Shown piece by piece: positions 19,583 through 32,121 of a DNA stretch of 64,000 bases. The position numbers and the translations under genes are program-made. The number at the start of each line of letters is the position of its first letter. Within the stretch, counting starts at the first letter, position 1. Source of the DNA: Cerioporus squamosus (taxonomy: Eukaryota > Basidiomycota > Agaricomycetes > Polyporales > Polyporaceae); NCBI GenBank assembly GCA_022592435.1, contig JABYQS010000135.1:1-64000 (forward strand), written 5' to 3'. The notes below the pieces were generated by a model. It saw nothing but the letters and a program-made list of their open reading frames with translations, did no database searches and had not been told where the DNA came from.

Positions 19583-21461
19583 ATGATGCGCTCTGCAAAG
19601 AAGAAGTTTGCATCCTTTCTATCTCTCCTGCTACACCGAAAACGGCCAGCGCAAACTCCGCCGACTTCTCGTGAGGTCGAAAGTCTCGAAGTTGTGCCCA
19701 CGCCACAACCGTGTCGAAAGCCTCCTCCGACGTGAGTATCATGGTAAATGTGACTCGTACCAGGACATTCATTAACATCGATTAACCAGCTTTCTAGCCT
19801 TGAACGTAGACGTCGTTCATGAGATCGCTCTGGTGTTGCGAGAGGAACGAGAGACGACTGCACTCGCAGCTCTTGCTTCTTGCTCTCGTGCGCTTCGCAG
19901 AACACTCTCTCCAGTTCTCTTCTATCACGCTCGGTACTTTGCTGAGTACAGTGAAAATGATCCTCCGGAGCCAATCCGCCATCTCGTCCGGTTGGTGTCT
20001 TGTTTCGTTTCGACTGCCATTGTGCTGATAGCGCTGGAGAAAGACGCCTCAAGGTCAAGCTCCGCATGGAAAACAGCGCTGCTGTCCAGCTTTTCATATC
20101 CATCCTAGGCCGCTTACCGAATATCGTCGCCATTGTGTTCGACGCTGCATTCTGCACTCCGATCGACGTCATCAAATTTTCCCTTGCTCATCCTCAGATC
20201 ACGACCATCGCATTCGACTGCAACGCAAACACGTTCACTGCCTACGAGCCCCCGATAGCACTCAACATGATCACAAGTGCTCCGATTCCCCTCACCAGCT
20301 TCTCTTACGTCACGCTTCTTTGGCGAGAACAGTGCTTTGAACTCGGGAGAGTGAGGTCTGAGAAGCTCTTCCTGCGCGAAGAGAAGTGGCTATCCGCGCT
20401 TGTCCCCAAGATGGCGAACACCATCCAGCAACTTACCGTGCCCATGGAAACCTCGCCGATCCTAGCAATGGCTAACTTATCGTGGCCGGCGTTGCAAGAG
20501 CTCTCAATCAGTGGCCGTTACTTCACCGAACAGCAGAAGGAAGCACTCCCGCTCTTCCTTTCGTCGATTCCACGATTGCGCAAGCTTTCGGTAACGATCT
20601 GCAGGTGTGGTCCCACTGCCCGCCCTCCAATACTTGGTTCTGCCGCCACCTGTCGCACCACCATAGTTGGATTGCGCTCCCTTACCGTGGCTTATCCAAA
20701 TCCTGACGACAGCATCTTCGCCATCGATGCGACTCATCTCTCTCACCTATCACTCCGCGACGCCCCACGATTCTACCACGACTGCGCCAGGAGACCAATA
20801 GTGTCAAGCGAGTTCGCGAGGCCGATCCTCCGGTCCGCGGAATGTTCATATATCTTGCGACGGATGGACATGCCCCAGCTTTCCAGCCTCGAACTCGTCT
20901 ACCTCGCAGACACTGCCGGCTGCGACGACGAGCTCCTCACCTACGTCACGCAAACCTTCCCGCATCTCTCGCACCTCGAGCTGCACAGGTATCGCGCAAA
21001 CAGGGAGGAAGTCGTGGACTACGTGAGCGTCGTCCTAACGTGCCTTCTCGAGCACTCGTTTGACCTCTTAACAGGTAAATATTGCTAAGCTGCTCACGGC
21101 CGCGCGTGGTCTCCGCAGTATCCGCCTCAACCTCGACTTCCACGACGATCAGGGGCCGTACTGCGGTCGTGGATTCGACTACAGCATATGGAGGTCGACC
21201 TTCATGGAGCACCGCGGTCCCGAGATCGTCCAGATTCTGGAGGCATGTCCGTGGCTGGAATACGTTGAGCTCCTGTACCACGCGTATAACGGCTCGCGGT
21301 GGACGAAATTCCGCACCTCGCGATACGCGGGGCCCCGCATCGTCGACCCCGATGACGGCAGCACTGTGTGAGTGATCTGCGCTTGGTCCCTCGACGCCGT
21401 CGTCTCGTATTGATACCATTTACTGTTCAGTGACTCGGAGCTGCTTCCGTATAGATTGTGA
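19583..21461 (+). CDS. F-box-like protein family B, copy 4, about 554 aa
   Basis: Exons 19583-19731, 19790-19990, 20032-21022, 21075-21367, 21431-21461. The leader MMRSAKKKFASFLSLLLHRK is basic. Exon 2 carries the F-box-like part (VVHEIALVLREERETTALAAL) and exon 3 the leucine-rich part starting near MENSAAVQLFISILGRLPN. The tail exon gives DSELLPYRL. Intron 2 uses an acceptor (GATAG at 20031) upstream of the one used in copies 2 and 3, which adds about ten residues before MENS; the downstream acceptor would be out of frame. It is the most diverged of the complete copies. No protease gene follows it. Confidence 0.72.
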
Positions 21462-22334
21462 ACATTGCATGGACCATAACAGCGATAGCGCTGCCGACGC
21501 GCTGTGCTCAACGACTCTTCAATGTAGACGTGTGCGTAACTTCTCCCCGGTCGACGAAACCTGGCTGACGACGTCCCCCAGATATCCTTATTGCTGTATA
21601 CTGACGACCTCGCGTTTTCTGCGATACCCCCTTCCCGCTACGGATAATGTCACGCACGAATCTATGCTGCCCATGAATGTATCCACGTCGAACGCTGTGA
21701 CATTCGCTTGTGTCTGTTCTTGTGAGCACTGAAGGATGCTACCCGTGACATCGGTATACGTTCTGACGACAGACCTGGTCCAGACGTCGGTTTGCTTCAA
21801 GTTAAGCTATGCCTCAGGGTCCCGTTCTGTCTGCCCGCATGCTGTTATCCCCCCGTACACCATCGAACGCAGCCAGCGCAACGCACTACAGCTAACGACT
21901 CCGGGCTCGCCTCCGTGTCTCCTCTCGAGCAATACGCTACTTTTGAGGGAAGTACAATTGCCTGTACATGCTTTCAGGCACTCAGGAGCAGGTTCGATAC
22001 CTCCGCAACTTTTGGTACCTGTATACAACATCGATATCATCCGGAAAACATTACTCAAACACAGCATGCAACATGCACAATTCCCAGAGACGCAGAACGG
22101 GTGACGATGATGATGGAGGAGCGCGCGAGCGTGAACGACAGTATAGTGGGTGTCCGATCAGAGAGCAGAAACGTGAATATGAAGGCAAAGTCTAGAGACG
22201 CGGGCGCAGGGCATGCACAGATACATATCATTAGCAGTGCGAGTGGTGGCGTGGGGCGTGGCTCGACATAACGAAGTCGAGATGCAGTGACGGTATCGAA
22301 GATGGATGGTAGGAGACAGACGATCCGGACGACA
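21462..22334. other. Intergenic, no gene seen
   Basis: Short frames only; this marks the right edge of the tandem array before the housekeeping genes. Confidence 0.45.
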
Positions 22335-24508
22335 CTATGATGAGATACCGAGCCCGGAGAGTTCCTTCCGAATCTCGGCCTCGGTGTCGATCTTCTTGAG
22401 CTGCGTCGCCTCTAACCGTTCGCCCTTCTTCTGCTTCTCTTTCAGCTCGTCGATAGCCTTGAGCTGTTCGCGTGCAGCAATGAACACACTGTTCGACGGA
22501 CGACACGATAGACATGAAGTAACGTACCTTCTTATTCAGGTTCCGAACCTTCTTTGCGATCGGGTCGAGCCCAAGGTCCGCGCCTGGTGTTGGTGGTACA
22601 GAGGACGCGCCGTTTACCGCGGGCTCTGCATCACCGTTGCCGTTGGCCGGAATTTCGATCGACGGCAGCGTGCTGCCTTCAGCGCCGTCCTTCTTCGCAA
22701 CACCGTCCTTCTTGCCACCCTCCTTGTCTTTGGCGCCCTTCCGCTTCCGCCCGCGCTTCTCCTGGTCACCACCAGCGTGCCGTACTGGGGAAGGCGACGT
22801 AGGGGCACCGGGTACGTGTCTCCGGCCGTTCTGGAAACGGCCGGGTGCTGGACTCCTGCTATAGCGTCCATTGGGAGTCGACTGCCCACTGGGGGAGTCA
22901 TCGTCGCGCTTGTACACAGAGGATGCCTCCAACCCCCGTGCGCCTGGTGGCCGGTATGCGCCGGCAGGCTTGGTAGGGGTGGGTTTCGCAACAGCGACGT
23001 GCTGCAAGACGCTGGAGGCGGGAGGGGGACTCGGTGGGATGTTCTGAGGGAAGGGAGGAGCAGCATCCACAGGAATTGGCCGCCACGACGTCTGGTAGAG
23101 CTCGTCGATGTGCTGGATATGGACTAAAGGACCGGTGCAGTGCCAGATCTTGATGCCGTTGTCCACACGCAAACGAGGGGAGAGTGTGGCGGTCAGGAGG
23201 AAACGGCCGTCAGGGGACCACTCGCAATGAGATGTGTTGGAGGCGTCGATAGTGGTGACCTTAGTGAGCGTCCGGCGGTCAAAGATATCGACTTTACCCG
23301 CGAGGTTACCAAAACCAGCGAGCGCGATCAACCGGCCCTGCGGGTTGAAAGAAAGGAAGTTGCAAAACGCGGTGCCGAAGTCGTGGAGGCTGCGTGCTCG
23401 CTGGTCGAAGAGCATCGTCTTCGCGGGCATGACTGGAGACGGCGTAGGTACGGGCACAGGAACCGACAGGGCGAGCACTCACATCCATAGACAACGCCGA
23501 ACTCCTTCGAATTGGGACTCCAGGCAAGATCGTGCACCGGTCCATCCTTGTCGAGCGTCACACGACAATCAAAGTTACCCGCAGCGCTCAGGAGGTAGAG
23601 ACCACCAGTCTCGCCGTAGTAGCTCTTGTTGGCCTGGTCAACATCCGTCTGTGTAAGGACGAGCACTTGAGTGCCGAGTGTGTTCCACTTGATCTGCGAA
23701 CGCTGCGCCTTAAAGAACGTCTTCTGGCAGGTCGGTACGCCGGCAAGCGACGTGAGGCTGTAGATCTTGACGCTGGCAGGTTGTCCCTACATCCGGTGGG
23801 TCAGTCTGGATGGTCGGCCGCATCGAGGACTGAGAGGTATAGGAAAAGAGACGAAACGATGATGATCTCACCTTTTTCTCCGCAACGAAGACAGCCACGG
23901 ACGGGTTAAGCCCCGGGCTGAGAGTAACGGAGGTCGCACCCTCGACCTTCAGTTTGTCCACAACTCCCTTCGACCACTCCGCGGGCTTAAACACCTGGAT
24001 CTCCTGTCCGACAAGACGGACGGCGTGCGACTCGGAGATGGTGTACTGGAGTTCCCACCCCTCCTGCGACTTTTGCGAGAAGGCGACGAGCTCTTCGCCG
24101 GTCGAGGCGGAGAAGACGCGAAGGTTCTTGTGCTGCGTGCCGTCCTCGAGCTTTTGAGGCCTCTCCCAGGTAGACAGATACGTGCCGCGGGGCGAGAAGC
24201 TGATCTCGACGATGTTCGGAAGGGAGAGCTCCTGGAGAAGCTGGGCGCTCTCCGCCTGGAAGATGCGGACGCCTGTGGGGATCGCGTAGGCGAACAGACG
24301 GCCGTCGGGGCTGTACTGGTACGTTCTTGCGGGTACTTCGGGGGCTTGGAAGTTCTCGATAGGGTCATAGTTGGGCGTACCACCGACGAGACCGAAACTC
24401 TTCTGCGCGCGGACTGCAAGGGTTCATCCGGATCAGATGAGTCCATAGAAACATGACAAAAGCGGGCTCAAACTGACAAGCATACTGCTGGGACAGTTGT
24501 GAGGCCAT
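22335..24508 (-). CDS. EIF2A: Eukaryotic translation initiation factor 2A
   Basis: A WD-repeat factor that delivers initiator tRNA to the 40S subunit on selected mRNAs. Exons: 24478-24508, 23872-24413, 23483-23786, 22528-23432, 22335-22463, giving about 636 aa, with all phases closing. The propeller part includes GLVGGTPNYDP near the start, YSPDGRLFAYAIPTGVRIF, WSPNSKEFGVVYGFMPAK and WSPDGRFLLTATLSPRLRVDNG, which are hallmarks of the family. A disordered Pro/Gly/Lys-rich linker follows (roughly residues 400-560) and then the conserved C-terminal helix KVRNLNKKLKAIDELKEKQ. The C-terminal exon was placed by its homology-like continuation and splice phase. Divergent from CDC73. Confidence 0.93.
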
Positions 24509-24885
24509 TTTGTGCGCAAGAGGGTGCGAGAGAAGCAAGTGAATGCTTCAGACGGTCGAGGGGGAGGACAAGGTTGAGTCTGACCCGCAATCAGCCTGCA
24601 TCACCGAAAAATGTGGCTGAGGTCACAAGAGGTCACGCGGGTCACAGGTAGCTGCCAAGTACAAGCGCCCAAGAGGATAAGTCTCCGGTAAGTTTGGGTA
24701 AGTAGCCGGCCAGTTAACTAGTTATCCTGGGTAAGTATTAAGATCAATAATCAAAGTCAACGGGTGTTGTTAACTTTGTTATTGAGCTACCCTGACGCGC
24801 GCGCCGGTGACCGCGACGCGTTCCTTGCTCTCGTACCTCCATCCACTCCGCTTCTTGCTGGCTGTCTGGGGCCCCACTCGATATC
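24509..24885. promoter_or_regulatory. Bidirectional upstream region of eIF2A and CDC73
   Basis: About 380 bp between divergent starts. It carries three copies of GGTAAGT (24689-24695 as CGGTAAGTTT, then GGGTAAGTAG and GGGTAAGTAT), which are not in a splice context. Similar words occur in the mS33/SUV3 upstream region. Confidence 0.4.
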
Positions 24886-26720
24886 ATGAGCTCGGATACG
24901 GATGTCCTTCTTGCGCTCAAGCAAACTCTTCGTGTGAAAGGGCGAAACCCACCACAGATAACCTTCAAGAAGGGTTCTGCCACTGTCTCGTCGTTCAAGG
25001 AAGCTACGCACCTCGTCCTCGCGAACGACTTGACTGTCCCAAAAGATGCACCGACACGCTTGCGGAAGCCTGGGGCCTCGTCTACAGATCCTCAAGCAAA
25101 CCCCCAAGACTTCATCTCACTCGGCGCCGTGTATCTCGCATGGAAGCTGCGGGAGGTTCCTGGTGCCGAGTACATGAAGCAGGTCCGGGAGAATGGCTAT
25201 ACTACGGGCTTCATCAGCGTGACGGAGAAGAAGGGAGTGGCTGACTGGCTGCAGAACAAGACGCAGACGTTGCCAGGGTTGATTTCCGTCCAGGGTGAGT
25301 GTCCAGTCACAGCGATAGTTGCTACTGCTGTGGTACCGTGATTCGAGAGGATGAGTGGAACCTTGTACCTTCCAGTGTCGTACGACCGAATATAGGGCTT
25401 GTTTCTTCGATGAGCATTCGCTGCGTTGCTACGCTTTGCTATCCAACCTTCCGCTCCCCGTTCCTTGCACACGGTCTACGGTGCTAACCCGTCCCCAGCT
25501 GAGTCAACAACACCTCCTGGATCACCGCCGCAACTGCGTGGTTCAGCGTCTCTGCCCTCTGCCGCCTCACTATCCCGAGGCGGGGACTCTACGACCAGTC
25601 CACTGAAGAGGAGATACGTGGCCGACACTGCCGACATCGAAGTCGTCAAGAAGATCAAGCAGAATGAGATTGAGTTGCAGGATCGCAATACGGTTCTTCG
25701 AGGGATCAAGCCCAATGTTCGTGCCAAACGTTCGCGTTATGTGCTGTGCTAACCCTTGTTGAGTCAGAACTTCACTAGTTTGAAGGACTCGTTTGGGGAG
25801 AGGCTGAAGAAGCTCAAGGAGGGCGGACGGAGTAGCACAATGTCAAGTTCCCTTACCCCTGTACCCGGTACGTCCGATAGCGATGTATGGCCGGTTGCAT
25901 GTGTTCTCATTCGTTCGTACAGACTCGAAGATGCAGCCGCGCAAACCCAGTACGTGCTTCCTCTGGCTACCCGTAGGGGCGTCCGCTCATAGCCTCTCCA
26001 GAGAACAATTACCCCATTATCATGATATCCTCTTCGCCGACATCGCTCATCACCATGCACAATGTACGAAAATTTCTACAAGATGCTGTCTTTGAGTCTT
26101 CACAGGATGCGAGGGCTCGCGCTGCTTCGGAGGGCAACGCGCGGCCGGAAGACATGATTCCCATATACCGAAAGCGGACGACAATCGACTCTTCGGGGCG
26201 AGAAACCGAGATGCAGACAAGGTGCGTCGTGGAGACTCGGCGCATGGGTTTCTCTCGTTGACGGCTTTTTGTTAGATACTTTGTCGTGGACAGTACCGAA
26301 GCCCTCGCCAAGTTCGGCCCTGACGCGTGGGATCGTGTGGTGTGCGTGATGACAACAGGGCAAGCATGGCAGTTCCGACCATACAAGTGGACGGAGCCCA
26401 AAACATTGTTTCACCACGGTGAGTCTGCCATGCGAGCCCAGTACTGGAGATCTGGAAGTGGTAAACCCTCGTCCTGCAGTCAAAGGCATCTACTTCTCGT
26501 GGACCAACGATCCTCCGAACCCGAAGATCAAGGACTGGAACGTTACGGAGCTCAAGGTGTGTCTCAGTTAACCCCATAAATGGCGAACCACGATTCCTTA
26601 TCGATGGCTTCGCAGATCGATCCCAACCGGCGCCATGTAGACAAGTCGGTCGTCGCGCACTTCTGGCGGATCCTCGACCAGTGGACGAGCACATACAAGC
26701 CTTCGCTCGTGCAGGGTTGA
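24886..26720 (+). CDS. CDC73: Paf1 complex subunit Cdc73 (parafibromin homologue)
   Basis: Part of the Paf1 complex, which travels with RNA polymerase II and promotes histone modification and elongation. Eight exons: 24886-25294, 25499-25716, 25768-25867, 25923-25949, 26002-26221, 26276-26418, 26480-26556, 26616-26720, giving 432 aa. The middle helix region reads YVADTADIEVVKKIKQNE and RNTVLRGIKPN. The C-terminal Ras-like Cdc73 domain starts at IIMISSSPTSLITMHNVRKF and includes FVVDSTEALAKF, WDRVVCVMTTGQAWQF, KGIYFSWTNDPPNPKIKDW and VAHFWRILDQW near the end. The 27-nt exon 4 is supported by phase on both sides. Length is usual for fungi. Confidence 0.93.
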
Positions 26721-26947
26721 CTTGCTCTATCTCGACTCTTCGTGCTGCTGTGCTGATCTTTCTATGTTTCGCTAGTTGTATGATCTATTTACCGAGTGCA
26801 TATTCACTGCTTCTATCAAACAACATTGGTGTCTCAAAGACAAGCAAGCTACATATGCAAGGTACCTCATGTCGTGCTCTCCACTGGCAGACCCCAGATC
26901 CCAGACTGTTCCGTTATCCACATGAGTCGCAGGGCGAGGAGACATGG

Positions 26948-28586
26948 TCATACAGCATCAATAACGGCTATTCGTCTGGTGCCAGTGGTGATATTGTTCA
27001 GGAGCAAACACACCCGCCCAGAGCTCTCCTCCAGACACAAGTTGACCAGGTGCTCCTCGGGGTTGAGCGTGACGCTGAACGAGCCCAGCTTGCCCCGTAT
27101 CCACAGCTCTCCCGGCTCATAGTCCGGGTCGTCCTCACTTATGTCCAGAATGGAGCGCGGCAGCGAGTACGTGCGGAAGTGCACATGCAGCGAGCCGTTT
27201 CGCGTCTCGGTGCAGTCCCAGATCGCCCGTCGCACCCCCACGGCCCCGAGCCCTATGTACCCGATCTCGGCGCCGAGTACGAGCGGGTACGGAATCTCGC
27301 GGTAGTCCACCCGCGAGTCGGGATATACACGGATGACGTGCAATGCGCGCGTTCCTGCGATGACGAGCGGGTGTTTCTGGGGCTGGTCGCCCAGCCCTGT
27401 GCCTGCGCTCCAGGAGAAGGGACTGATGTGATAGATGCCGGAGCCGATGTCGCAGCGGCAGCTCCAAACCGGTCGGACAGAGTGGATGGGTGGGGGCCCC
27501 GGCTCCCCAGTGTTCTCCGGGGAGGGGGGCGGGTGGACCGCCGAGAGCGGGGGTATCTCGTATATGAAGATCCCACCGTGGTACGCAAGCATGAGTTGAT
27601 GCTCGGAGAGAACAGAGATGGTGAAGTCCTCGTCTGCCTGTATTTGGGTGTTTCGGAAGCACATGAGCTCATGTTGCCTGGCCGAGGGCATGACCCACGG
27701 TGGTACTTACCGACCACGGTCCGATGTTGAGCGAAACCTGGGGCTTGCGGGCTCCCGAAGCGGTGTACTGGGGCCCGACGGGGCACACATGCAGTATCAT
27801 GTCCCCGCCTCCGCTTTCGAGCCCATATACGAGGAGCTGCCCGCCCGAGGCGCAGCACCACACAGAGCCAGTAACAGATATTTTACCGATGAGCACGAAG
27901 GCGGGAGAGGGCTCCACGACGGCGACCTGGTAGACATAGATGTTGCATTGACTACGCGGCAGAATATGGTGTCAGTCAGCATGGGAGAGTCGGGGAAGGA
28001 ATACGTACTTGTAGCGCACACCCATCTGTAAGATGAGTACGTCCTCGTGGTCGTTAGTCAGGGACAGGAAGGAGCTCAGGTAGATAATGGACTCGTCTTC
28101 GGTGAGCGACGGGGACAGGGTTACCGCTGGAGCCTGGGCGTCGAGTTCCTGCAGCTGCAGGGAGCCGTCGTATAGAACGATGATGAGCCAGTTCCCGCCC
28201 GCGACCAGGCTGACGTGCTCCACAGTGCGGTCGCGGTGGAAGTTCCTGATTAGCTTTGGGTGGTAATCGAGCGCGTGCCACAGTCTATCCAAGCGGGCTG
28301 CCTGTAGGACCTGGTGCTTGAGCTCCTCCACCGTCAGTTTCTGCAGGCGCCGCGAGAGATGTGGCTGGGGAAACCGTAGGAGGAGGCGGGATAGAGCACG
28401 GTGCCACACCGAACGGTCGGTTAACAAAGCCTGCAAAGCTTTGCATGTCTGCGAACGACTCCAGTCGCACTCAAGGCTTCATGCAAGAAAAAGCGGACAG
28501 GTACCCACCGCGCAAAGTCTTAAGATGTCTCTGGTGCTCAGAAGGCGAACGATAGAGAGCTGGACATCATACGGGAGACGATGCAT
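26948..28586 (-). CDS. F-box protein with propeller-like C-terminal region, 486 aa
   Basis: Exons 28509-28586, 28009-28430, 27711-27951, 26948-27667. The F-box is at the very N-terminus (MHRLPYDVQLSIVRLL, then RDILRLCA), continued in exon 2 by LLTDRSVWHRALSRLL. After that come repeated beta-strand-like segments (VSLVAGGNWLIIVLYDGSLQ, then YVYQVAVVEPSPAFVLIG) of the kind seen in many single-copy basidiomycete F-box proteins. The last acceptor (CATGAG at 27668) was chosen because the stronger-looking CCAG upstream leads to an immediate stop. It is unrelated in sequence to the family A and B F-box genes of this window. The role as SCF substrate receptor is inferred from the F-box. Confidence 0.75.
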
Positions 28587-30056
28587 CGGGAACGGAGGGG
28601 GAAGGAGGGCGTTCGGCGGGACCGGACAGGCTGGATGCCATAGCGAGTTTATCTCTGAACTATCAGCCGCTCGGGGTCTGAAAAGCTTCCAATTATTGGG
28701 TCCCACGACCGACAATGACGCAGGGCGTCGAATTTACGAGGAGGACGTTGCCTATATGGCGGCTTGAGTCAGACGCTGCCGAGACCAATGACGAACGCGG
28801 GCTTGCTGAGTTCGCCGCCCGTGGCATGTGGGAACTGTGGAGTCTCCACGCTCCGTGCGGGCCTGCTAGAAACATCTGAGCGGCGAAAGGCCTAGAACTG
28901 GAGCTGCAGACTCACTTGTCCCCATGCTGCTGCCCAAGAGCCGCATTCTCTGTCCATCCGTACTACAACCATTCCCTTTCTTGCTCATCCGACCGGCAAT
29001 CGCCGCCCTCCCACAACGCCCAGCTCCCCGCGTCCGGAGCCCTTATCCGGAGTCGCTGTGCCTAGATTGAATTGTGTACCTTGTGTCGCAGCAGGTCGCA
29101 TCGGACATTGCGATGCTTGTTGTACACAACCTCGTGTGCTCCGTGACTGGCATGTCTCGCCGTGCGACTGTGTCGCCTCGGGATCACAGGCGCGGCGGTG
29201 AACGGCGTGAGCGTTCCTACAAGTCTTCCCGTCAGATACATCTAACTGCTGTATGGAAGACTGGAGTCGTACCTTCTGACCTGGACCACAGCCATGACGG
29301 AGAGGGCGGTCCTTCCCATCCGCAGACCATCACGGGAAAATGTCTGCCAGGCCTGTCTCTTTTCAGTTTAATTTAGTGCGTATAACGCACCCCACCCCAA
29401 ACCACCACTTCGACGCGATAAGTATGATCGCGAGTCGGCGACAGCCGCTTTGCCCACGTCGAGGCATTGGCACACTTTGCGCAATCGGAGTCTTGCTGGT
29501 AGGTGGCTGGATGGCGAGATCACAGGACGATCCTGATAGCGGTCTGCGGCGTTCAAATGCCGCGACTCAATCTAGGCACCATGTGCATGATCGGATGCTT
29601 GATCTTGTTGCGTATAACTCGAATGTTGTTACTACGATACTTGCACAGCACTTCCCCTGTCGAAAGGTCATTACAGGTCATTCCCCTCCTCGAACGATAT
29701 CGGAGAAGTCGCGTAAGGAGATCAGCTCGCTGTGATGGAGAAGCGAGCGCTGACCGTGGTGGTATGTACAATGCCGATCTACGGAGTAACCCCGCAGCGC
29801 GAATTGGGAGAGCGAGAACCGGACATGATGGAGGTTCGGGACAGCAGGAGGGTGCTTATCAGTGTTAAGTACGATCAAAAGGGTAAACATCAAATCGCAA
29901 TCTCCCATTAGTCTCACGTAACGTGCCGGATAAACCGCACTATATAGCATGACTCAAAGTTGTCTCACCCGCCGGTGTAGGTCACTCTACTTACCCCGAC
30001 CACGATCCGTCTCGCCTCAAAAGCCCGCTCGGGCATACGAAACTCACGACAGGAAG
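28587..30056. other. Intergenic, about 1.5 kb, no gene seen
   Basis: Only short frames of uneven composition; it holds the upstream regions of the divergent F-box gene and MFS gene. Confidence 0.45.
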
Positions 30057-32121
30057 ATGGAGGCTACAGAGCAGAGCCCGTTGCTCACGACGCCGGCCTC
30101 GGCCGATGCTGAGATTTTGAAGCATGATCTCTTGTACCAACGCTTCAATTCCAGCCACAAGAGAATCATCGTGGCGGTCATCTCATGGGCAGCCCTGATA
30201 CCATGTGCGTTGACTTGTTCAGACGACAGAAGAGTGGTTGACTGACGTCCCTAAAGTTCTGGCCTCAGGCTCCTTCATACCCTCAATTCCGGAGATTGCG
30301 CGCGAGCTCGGTAGCACCGGCCCGATCATAAAGTACATCCTCCTGCACTTCAGGTGTAACTTGTCCTGACTGAGCTGACAGTTCCATGTTCATCTAGCTT
30401 GGCCGTGAGCCTGTCGCTTACTGCTGCGTCCATAGGCAGTCTCATATGGGCCACATACTCCGGTACATGTGAGTCACTTCTTCGAGTCACTATATCCTGT
30501 GGCGCTTCTGACCAGTCATGTAGATGGACGCCGGGCCGTCTTTCTAAGGTCCCTGCCATGCCTATGCATTGGCTCGATAGGCGTGGCGACTGCCCACACC
30601 GTCCCGGTCCTCATGTGTTGGCGAGCCTTCCAGGCCTTCGGTGCTTCGAGCGGCATGTCCGTCGGTGCAGGCGTCATAGGCGACATCTACCGGTTGGAGG
30701 AGCGCGGAACTGCAATGGGTATCTTCTTCGGTGTGAGTGCCTCACCCTCTCCTGTTCCGTATGATAACTCACACATATTCTCGGTGCAGGCATCCCTCCT
30801 CGGCCCAGCCATCTCGCCGTTGTATGGTGGCATTGCGACGCACTATGCGTCATGGCGCTATGCACAATGGGGTTTGTTCGTGATGGGTCTCCTCGCATTC
30901 ATTCCCGTTTATCTCTGGCTGCCGGAGACTCTGGACCCGGAGGTCTTGAACCGTAACAAAGAAGGCGGCGCGTGGTTCACGTTCTTGCACATAAATCCCT
31001 TCGGCAGTCTAGGACTGCTTCGCAGCCCGAACATCCTAGTGCTGGTGCGTACAGCTGTCGCGCGAGTTGAGGTCATTTCATCATAGCGTATCCCTTTGCA
31101 GACTTTCGCAGGGACGGCGGCGTTGTTGACAGACTTCGGTGAGTAGGTCTCAGAATCACCACCTCACAACGGACTGACGAATACCTAGTCATGGCGATCC
31201 CGCTTGCGTATACAATCGTGCGTCGGACGTCTGCTATACTTGCTGACCATGGCTAACCATGATGCACAGGGAAAGCAGTACAACATCTCAAACGAGGCTC
31301 TCATAGGAGCGTTCTTCCTGCCGCAAGGTCTCGGTAACATTGGTGAGTGCCATCTCATTTTTGCAGGTCGCACACCAGCGCTCATCCACACTCTTCGTTC
31401 ATAGTCGGTGCGCCGTTGGCCGGCCGCATAGCAGATAGGACCGTCGTCTACTGGCGGAAGCGTCGCGGCGGCGAGTGGGTACCCGAGGACCGTCTCCGTG
31501 CCGCGCTCTGGGGCGCAGGCGTCTTCGTGCCTGTATCTGTGCTCCTGGCGGGTTTCACGATCAAGTACGTGCCCGGAACGCTTGGTATCGTCCTCAACCT
31601 TCTCTGGCTCTTCATGAACGGCATCGGGGTGCGTCCACGTTTTGCGGCGCTGGCGGTGTACCGCTGTCCTAATACACCGACCGCTACGTTGCGGCGTGTC
31701 CTCGCAGGTCGATTTCACACTTACGCCATTCTCGTCGTACTATGTCGACATCCTGCACTCTCGCAGCGCTCAGACGATGGCCGCTGCCGGGTGAGTCCAC
31801 CTACCCTTAAGCTATTAAACGCGCATACTGACAATGACACGGACAGATCGTTACGCACACTCATCATCGCAGCCACGACTGCAGGCTTGCTCCCGATGAT
31901 CAACAAGTTCGGCGTCGCTACGACGGATGCGCTATTCGCTGGTATCGCCTGGCTGGGTTTCGGGTGCGTCGCCTCGACTCCTAGTTATGCTCATACAGCG
32001 TGAGAGACTGACCGCTCCTCACCCGCAACCGATGTCCAGGCTGCTTCTGCTGACGATCCGGTACGGTGACCGGATGCGTGCATGGGTGGACATGGGGTAC
32101 TCTACCGTGCGCGATAACTGA
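30057..32121 (+). CDS. MFS drug/polyamine-type transporter (DHA1-like), 474 aa
   Basis: Proton-driven exporter of the major facilitator superfamily. Twelve exons: 30057-30204, 30257-30353, 30398-30468, 30524-30732, 30790-31044, 31102-31138, 31189-31217, 31270-31342, 31405-31628, 31708-31790, 31847-31963, 32040-32121; every phase closes. Family landmarks are YGRRAVFLRSLPCLCIGS after helix 2, WRAFQAFGASSG, GAGVIGDIYRLEERGTAMG, the helix-5 segment LLGPAISPLYGG, and the C-terminal GDRMRAWVDMGYST. The hydrophilic N-terminus (MEATEQSPLLTTP) lacks a signal peptide, as usual. Length is at the short end for 12 helices. Substrate cannot be told from sequence. Confidence 0.85.

Noticed and set aside
19411..20175. 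A 254-codon open frame on the - strand
   Set aside because: Antisense to the first exons and upstream region of F-box B copy 4, which match three other copies on the + strand.
22306..23127. A 273-codon open frame on the + strand
   Set aside because: Lies antisense to the eIF2A linker and C-terminus and has no recognisable domain.
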